In this document: piece after piece, positions 46,826 to 51,082 of the stretch
How the letters are laid out: the number at the start of each line of letters is the position of its first letter
Position numbering within the stretch: the stretch's first letter is position 1
From: Acrocarpospora pleiomorpha
GTDB lineage: Bacteria; Actinomycetota; Actinomycetes; Streptosporangiales; Streptosporangiaceae
Direction of reading: 5' to 3'
Length of the DNA: 51,082 nt
Assembly (NCBI RefSeq): GCF_009687885.1
Contig: NZ_BLAF01000009.1
Coordinates: forward strand, 1 to 51,082
Program-made: the position numbers and the translations under genes
Notes under the pieces: generated by a model
What the model saw: the letters and a program-made list of their open reading frames with translations, nothing else
The model's database searches: none
Told to the model about the DNA's origin: nothing

Positions 46826-47230
46826 ATGCCGCGTAGGCGCCCTTCCGAGGTTCGCGCACGAGGATCTGTGTGCGTGACCCACAGAGCTTCGATCCATCAG
46901 GTTCCCGGTCTTGGCCGTCGGCCCATGGCCGCGGTGATCAGGCTGGAACATACCCGTATGCGGCCAGGCGAAGTGGCGGCGGCCTTGCTCGCTTGGGCGC
47001 AAGCGGTCATTCCTGGCACCACTGACCGGATCGCGCCTACCTGCATGTGCCGAGAGTGCTCCGGAGACACCCCACGCCAGCGCCTCGAAGAGGCACTCAT
47101 CGCACTGCCGCGGTGGGCCAAACCGTACCTCTACGGTCTGGTCCTCCCTGTCGACAGACGATTTCTCACCCGAACGTTACCGAATCCGCACGCTTCACCC
47201 GAGTGGCCGTGGTGGCAGCAACGCTACTGA
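46826..47230 (+). CDS. Small Cys-containing hypothetical protein
   Basis: A protein of up to 134 residues. The N-terminal third is Arg-rich and poorly convincing. The remainder looks like a real conserved domain: a helical AAALLAWAQAV, a TCMCREC cluster (CxCxxC), then LEEALIALPRWAKPYLYGLV and LDRRFL-type VDRRFLTRTLPNP, ending in WPWWQQRY. I have a general memory of small actinobacterial proteins with an LP.RA..L..LV..LD..F..RTLPDP pattern, but no function. The start is uncertain: ATG 46826 has GAAAGGG only two bases away, and ATG 46925 or 46958 are alternatives that keep the convincing part. It converges on the Rpn-like gene. Confidence 0.5.
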   Translation: MPRRRPSEVRARGSVCVTHRASIHQVPGLGRRPMAAVIRLEHTRMRPGEVAAALLAWAQAVIPGTTDRIAPTCMCRECSGDTPRQRLEEALIALPRWAKPYLYGLVLPVDRRFLTRTLPNPHASPEWPWWQQRY

Positions 47231-47355
47231 TATCCCAACGAATGGGAAACCACGCCCTTTTCGACTTCACTGACCGGGCGCTTCCCGTCCTGGCTCAGTT
47301 TGCGTACATTCCCGACCTGGGTGGCTTCTCGTCAGATGCCACCCGGGTGAACGTG

Positions 47356-48261
47356 TCAGGAGAAGACCTCGTTGGCTGACTCGGCGAATAGGGCGCGTTT
47401 GACCCAGGAGTCGAGGATCGCCTCGTCTTTGCAGGCGAGGATGCGCTTGCGGTCGCCTTCGGAGAGTTCGACGCCCCGGGTTTCCAGCATCATCAGCAGG
47501 ATCCCCGCCTCTTTCTCAAGCGCGCCTTCGGCCTTGCCCTCTGCCTTGCCCTCGGCCTTGCCCTTGGCTTCGCCTTCGGCTAGGAGGTTCTCGATCAACC
47601 TGCTCTGGTACGGGTAGGTCTCGGCGGTCATGAGCCTCTCCATTTCTTGTTGCGCGTCGCCCGTCAGAGACACCAGCACGTACCCAGCGTAACCTTCGGC
47701 GCTGGAATCTTCCCCTAGGGAGTGCAGGGCGGCTGTCAATGTTGCGAGGATCTTGTTGATCTGGGGGTGTTTGTTGTGGGCGATGGCGGCGATCGCGGCG
47801 AGGCCGAGGTTGCCGATGGCGTCGGTGACCTCGGTGTAGACGGGTGAGTTGTCTGGTCCGATCACCAGGGGGACCAGGTCCCAGTTGGGATGGCCGACCT
47901 CGATGGGCTGGGAGGCCCATCTCGCGGTGGCGCGGTCGCGGCAGATGACCACCAGGCAGGCGCGGCATTTGTCGCGGGCACGGAGATTGGTGATGTAGGC
48001 GGGCCAGCTTATGCGCTTGTGGTCGTCGCGCTGGAGTTGGACCTCGACGATGACACCGAATGGGTTGGCTTCGTCGCCGTAAAGTAGGGCGGCGTCGGCG
48101 CGGTACTCGGTTGGTAGGCATTCGGTCAGGTTGCCGGAGATGACGCGGCTGTTTCCGGTTGCTGGAATGGGGAGTTCGAAGAGGGTTCGAAGGGCGTCCG
48201 CGGTTCGGCCCGGGTCAAGGGTGGCGATGCCGGCGAGACCCTCGTGGGGGGCGCTGATCAT
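47356..48261 (-). CDS. Rpn-like PD-(D/E)XK nuclease-fold protein
   Basis: A 301-residue protein. After LPTEYRADAALLY (probable catalytic Asp) comes VIVEVQLQRDDHKRISWPAY, the ExQ form of the PD-(D/E)XK core seen in Rpn/YhgA transposase-like nucleases, and then a segment with a Cys-containing ACLVVICRD strand. The C-terminal part is helical and contains a charged EGEAKGKAEGKAEGKAEG-type repeat, followed by the tail LETRGVELSEGDRKRILAC typical of this family in actinomycetes. It is followed by nothing on its strand for some distance and preceded by the CHAT gene after 405 bases. Family members promote recombination or may act in phage defence; here the role is open. Confidence 0.75.
   Translation of the reverse strand: MISAPHEGLAGIATLDPGRTADALRTLFELPIPATGNSRVISGNLTECLPTEYRADAALLYGDEANPFGVIVEVQLQRDDHKRISWPAYITNLRARDKCRACLVVICRDRATARWASQPIEVGHPNWDLVPLVIGPDNSPVYTEVTDAIGNLGLAAIAAIAHNKHPQINKILATLTAALHSLGEDSSAEGYAGYVLVSLTGDAQQEMERLMTAETYPYQSRLIENLLAEGEAKGKAEGKAEGKAEGALEKEAGILLMMLETRGVELSEGDRKRILACKDEAILDSWVKRALFAESANEVFS
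47525..47580 (-). repeat. 12-bp tandem repeat coding for AEGK units
   Basis: About four imperfect 12-base units of the GGCCTTGCCCTC type (plus strand) encode successive AEGK/KAEG tetrapeptides of the Rpn-like protein. Slippage by whole units would stay in frame. Confidence 0.75.
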
Positions 48262-48666
48262 GAGGCAAAGATTACCGAATACATAACTGGAATATGCCGG
48301 TTTTGATTTTTCTAAGGTATAGAGGGCCTCTATGTGCTGTATAAAGCGATGCTATTAATGTATAGAGTGTTGCTCGTTTATCCTGGTGGAAAATTGTGAA
48401 ATCTGCATATCGGCACGACGAGCCCAGTTCATGGCGGTGCTGGGTGCGCGGGTCGCTGGTGTGGCGGTCGGTCAGGCGGGTGCCGGGGTTCAGGTGATCT
48501 CTGGGGAGGCTTCCCAGTCGCGGCAGGGGATGACTGTGTAGTGACGGTAGAGGACGGCGACGGGGCCCTGGCCGGACATGGCGGTGAGAACTCGGCGAGT
48601 GGCTGATTGTTCTGGGTGCTCGTGGCTTGGTCGCAGGACACGTGGACCTCGGTACATCGTGATCGG
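48262..48666. other. Intergenic region of 405 bases with an AT-rich patch
   Basis: No convincing gene is seen. The part next to the Rpn-like start (48280-48420) is clearly richer in A/T than the rest of the window and holds the palindrome at 48319-48333 plus a second TATAGAG at 48361. It probably contains the promoter of the Rpn-like gene. The remainder (48420-48666) shows nothing I can name. Confidence 0.6.
48319..48333. promoter_or_regulatory. Palindromic candidate operator
   Basis: ATAGAGG-G-CCTCTAT is a perfect 7+1+7 inverted repeat about 58 bases before the Rpn-like start. The half-site TATAGAG recurs at 48361-48367. It has the size of a repressor site; the binding protein is unknown. 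Confidence 0.4.
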
Positions 48667-51082
48667 TTAGTCTCCCGAGCCGAAGCATGCGAATCCTGGG
48701 ATGTTGGTCTCGTGTGTTGCGCGTGCCAGTGCTTCGGCGGGTGTGTGGCCGACTGCGAGGAGTTCGTGGAAGCGGCTCATCAGGACTAGAGCTTCCTCGT
48801 CCCGTACTGGTACCACTCCGGCGATGACGCAGCGGGCGCCGCGTTCTAGAAATGCGCCTGCCAGGCCCCAGGTGACGCCGTCCATGGGGGCGTGTGCCAT
48901 TCCGGCTTCGCATGCTGAGAGGACGACCACTGGTGGCATGCGGTTGGCGCGAAGGATTTCGTAGGCCATCAGAGGGCCGTCATCAAGAGTGATGTTCGAG
49001 AGCATTGGGCTGCGAGGTGAGAACATGCCGTGGGCCGCGATGTGGAGGACTCCGGCCGATTCCAGGGCCTCGATCACTGATTTCTTGGTGGCTGGGATGG
49101 CTGTGGCGTTCTTGTGAGTCTCGACCACTCTCTGGACTTCGGCTTTGGCGTATTCCAGTTCGGGGCCGGCTACCGCGATAACGAGGGCGTCCGTTTTGTG
49201 TGCGGCCGGAGGTTCACCCGCGTGTGAGTGTACGGAGACTGGTCGGCCACGGAGGGAGGGGAGCAGCGGCCACGGGAGGGTATGGAGCGAGCCTGTGGGG
49301 ACGATGGTGATTGGTCCCAGGTTCAGGCGGAGAGAACGCATCAGCAAGGCGTCGAGTGCTGCCAGATCCGCTTCGGGTATCGATTCCGTGCCGGGTCCGG
49401 TGCCACGTCCGGTGCCGGGTTCGGTCTTGCGCCCCGTGCCGGGTCCGGTGCCACGTTCGATGTTGGGTTCGGTGTCGCGTCCGGTGTCGTGTTCACTGCG
49501 GGGTTCGGTGTCGCGTAGGTTGCGTCGTCGGAGCTGGTAGCGGATCCGGATTGTTGCTTCGGTTATGTCCGAATACGAGCCGATCTTGTGGAGTTCGCAA
49601 GTGTCATGTTGGGCGACGACTGCGAATAGGTCGTCTTCGTGTCGGACGAATTCCACGAGGCAGGTCGGTCCGATGGTTGGAGCGCCGTCGTTGAAGTCGC
49701 CGCGTACCACCGCACGCCATCGTTCTGCCCAGGCCAGGACACCATGGCCGTTTCCGCGTGAGAGGGCGAGTTTGAGACCGAAGGCTGCCAACTGCTCGGC
49801 GCCTCGAATCGCGTGGGCACGGATCTCGGCCGCGCCCATGATCATGGGGTGCTCGATGCCTTGAGCCGACGTGGGGGAGATCGTTTCCAGGAAGGTGGCG
49901 ATGCCCGCCTCCACTGACGCCATAGAGGCGGTGTCGTTTCCGTTCAGGTGATGGAGGACGGCTTGCGCGTGGTGGCGGACGATCGGGCGGGTGCGCGGCG
50001 TCAGGAGCCGGGACAACTGGGTTGTGGCCGCCGCTCGATCCTTCAGGTGCTTGGCGGTGCGTCCGGCGAGTAGGCGGAGGGAGTCGGCTTGGGTGGGCCA
50101 GCCTGTGGTGGCCAGTTCGTCGGCGCATGCGTACAAGTCGGTGAGCAGATCCGCGGGGACGAGGTGAGGAGGGTCGGACTGTGCCAGTCGTGCTCGCAGG
50201 ATGATTTCGGTGGCCAGAGGAGCCCAGCGGGCACGGCTTTGGGTGAGTAGTTCAGTGTGGGTCGTCTGCGCGGTTTGTTCTGCTTGGTAAGGGTCGCCGG
50301 TGAGTAGTTCCACCTGAGCTAGGAGGAGGCGGGCGTCGCTCAGCGCCACCTGGGCATTGGAAGCCGCCAATACCGGGACGGCCTGTTCCAGGAGGGCGCG
50401 TGCTTCGTTCGGGAGCCGTGCCTCGACGAGGGCTTGGGCGAAGTCGACGCGCATGGCCGCCAGGCGTTCCGGGTAGCCGACCAGGGAATGTTCGGCGGCC
50501 TGGTAACTAGCGAAAGCGGCGGGAATGTCACCTCGGCGGGCGGCGGCAAAAGGCAGGTTGCCTTCGGCGAGCATGGCCAAATGGGTGAACCCTGAGCTTC
50601 TGGCGATTCCGGCGGAACGCGTGAAGTCGGCCGCCGCTTCCCCGAATCGTTCAAGGAAGACATAGGCGAGCCCCCGGCTGAGGAGCCCGCCCGCATGACA
50701 ACGTGGGTCATCGCCGAGAGCTGGAAAAGCCGTCGTACACCGCTCAACAGCCTCCGTATGCCTGCCCAGCAGAACCAGCGGCACCGCCCGCTGAACATCC
50801 AGCCGATGCCGATCGAGCCTGTCCAGATCCGGTTCGACCTTGTCGGCCAGAGCGAGCGCCGCTTCGGGATCCCCCAGCAACGCACGAAGCGGAACCTGCG
50901 ACATCGCCGCCTGCGCCGCCCGCACCGGCACATCGACAGCCCGGCGAGCCGCCCGCGTAAGCAGCTCATCCGCCAACCCCAGATCCCCAAACTCCCACGC
51001 GGCCAACGCCATCCCCCGCAACGCGATCGACGCCGCCTCCGCATCCCCCACCCCCTCACTCTCCCGCAGCACACCCTCCGCC
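48667..51082 (-). CDS. TPR-CHAT domain protein (caspase-like), partial, runs off the right edge
   Basis: At least 805 residues; the frame is open to the window end, so the N-terminus is missing. The visible N-terminal part is a series of TPR-like helices (FGDLGLADELLTRAARRA and LGRHTEAVERC). The C-terminal 300 residues form a CHAT (caspase HetF-associated) protease domain with the catalytic His in LHIAAHGMF and Cys in VVLSACEAGMA. A low-complexity Gly/Thr/Glu/Arg insert (49384-49518) splits the region before the CHAT core. CHAT proteases with TPRs include bacterial effectors activated by sensors, for example gasdermin-cleaving or Craspase-type systems. A partner sensor would be upstream, outside the window. 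Codon choice is less GC-biased than in the left half. Confidence 0.85.
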   Translation of the reverse strand, partial: AEGVLRESEGVGDAEAASIALRGMALAAWEFGDLGLADELLTRAARRAVDVPVRAAQAAMSQVPLRALLGDPEAALALADKVEPDLDRLDRHRLDVQRAVPLVLLGRHTEAVERCTTAFPALGDDPRCHAGGLLSRGLAYVFLERFGEAAADFTRSAGIARSSGFTHLAMLAEGNLPFAAARRGDIPAAFASYQAAEHSLVGYPERLAAMRVDFAQALVEARLPNEARALLEQAVPVLAASNAQVALSDARLLLAQVELLTGDPYQAEQTAQTTHTELLTQSRARWAPLATEIILRARLAQSDPPHLVPADLLTDLYACADELATTGWPTQADSLRLLAGRTAKHLKDRAAATTQLSRLLTPRTRPIVRHHAQAVLHHLNGNDTASMASVEAGIATFLETISPTSAQGIEHPMIMGAAEIRAHAIRGAEQLAAFGLKLALSRGNGHGVLAWAERWRAVVRGDFNDGAPTIGPTCLVEFVRHEDDLFAVVAQHDTCELHKIGSYSDITEATIRIRYQLRRRNLRDTEPRSEHDTGRDTEPNIERGTGPGTGRKTEPGTGRGTGPGTESIPEADLAALDALLMRSLRLNLGPITIVPTGSLHTLPWPLLPSLRGRPVSVHSHAGEPPAAHKTDALVIAVAGPELEYAKAEVQRVVETHKNATAIPATKKSVIEALESAGVLHIAAHGMFSPRSPMLSNITLDDGPLMAYEILRANRMPPVVVLSACEAGMAHAPMDGVTWGLAGAFLERGARCVIAGVVPVRDEEALVLMSRFHELLAVGHTPAEALARATHETNIPGFACFGSGD
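49384..49518 (-). repeat. Minisatellite-like repeat inside the CHAT gene
   Basis: Short degenerate units of the CCGGGTCCGGTGCCACGT type (plus strand) recur across this stretch and encode GTGPGTGRKTEPGTG-like Gly/Thr/Arg/Glu sequence. It is a probable flexible linker or length-variable insert. Confidence 0.7.

Noticed and set aside
46495..46827. A 110-codon minus-strand frame as a gene or transposase remnant
   Set aside because: No family motif, poor codon pattern and no clear ribosome-binding site; I could not match it to any transposase.
48272..48913. A 213-codon minus-strand frame overlapping the CHAT gene end
   Set aside because: It overlaps the CHAT catalytic part in another frame, and its translation is low-complexity Arg/Pro/Thr/His.

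Overview
The window looks like chromosome from a filamentous, high-GC actinomycete. I infer this from the strong G/C third-position bias, GTG starts, an AfsR/SARP regulator, a large NRPS, a paired dynamin operon and secreted CBM2 proteins. Streptosporangiaceae-like bacteria are a reasonable guess, but nothing here fixes the genus. I see no tRNA, rRNA, CRISPR array or intact insertion sequence.

Region 1 (1-1359): a redoxin (-) and a VOC-fold protein (+). Region 2 (1360-23796) is a compact biosynthetic cluster, all on the minus strand. In transcription order it holds a SARP/NB-ARC activator, a 4391-residue four-module NRPS (A-T, C-A-T, C-A-T, C-A-T-TE), an overlapping MbtH protein, a cytochrome P450, a DHA2/EmrB-type exporter, a citramalate synthase and an M14 carboxypeptidase. 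A hairpin terminator separates the activator from the NRPS operon. By manual reading of specificity residues, A1, A3 and A4 share one code (DAYFWGVTF, aliphatic-like) and A2 reads as Phe (DAWTVAAVC). The predicted product is a hydrophobic tetrapeptide, aliphatic-Phe-aliphatic-aliphatic, oxidised by the P450. Citramalate synthase could feed 2-oxobutyrate and isoleucine.

The most striking feature lies inside the NRPS. A block carrying the ATP-binding A3 core motif (TSGSTG.PKG) plus a hydrophilic linker occurs once in A1, twice in A3 and three times in A4, as in-frame tandem repeats of 138-216 bp. A2 has only the normal single motif. A2 also appears to sit in a recombined C-A subdomain block between near-identical flanks.

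Region 3 (23983-35598): a topoisomerase IV/gyrase A subunit, then a neighbourhood that may be one functional module: an Hsp70-like protein with a non-canonical C-terminus, a dienelactone-hydrolase-like enzyme, two overlapping dynamin-like GTPases led by a small acidic protein, a divergent sigma-70-family factor, a GrpE-like protein, a DUF4190-like membrane protein and an Asp-rich protein with Ca-binding-like loops. It resembles mycobacterial Ini and Streptomyces DynAB loci with an added chaperone pair.

Region 4 (35740-46305): a RecQ-like helicase with a phosphoribosyltransferase-like tail, a secreted glycoside hydrolase with Fn3 and CBM2, a PfkB sugar kinase, a GNAT/acyl-CoA-synthetase-like fusion with an apparently eroded ATP-grasp part, a DUF5998-like protein, a phosphodiesterase-like protein and a tandem rhodanese. 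Region 5 (46306-51082) is looser and has lower-GC patches. It contains a small Cys-rich hypothetical protein, an Rpn-like PD-(D/E)XK protein and a TPR-CHAT protease-like protein that runs off the right edge. Two copies of a structured intergenic repeat (1-50 and 40035-40084) lie downstream of unrelated minus-strand genes.
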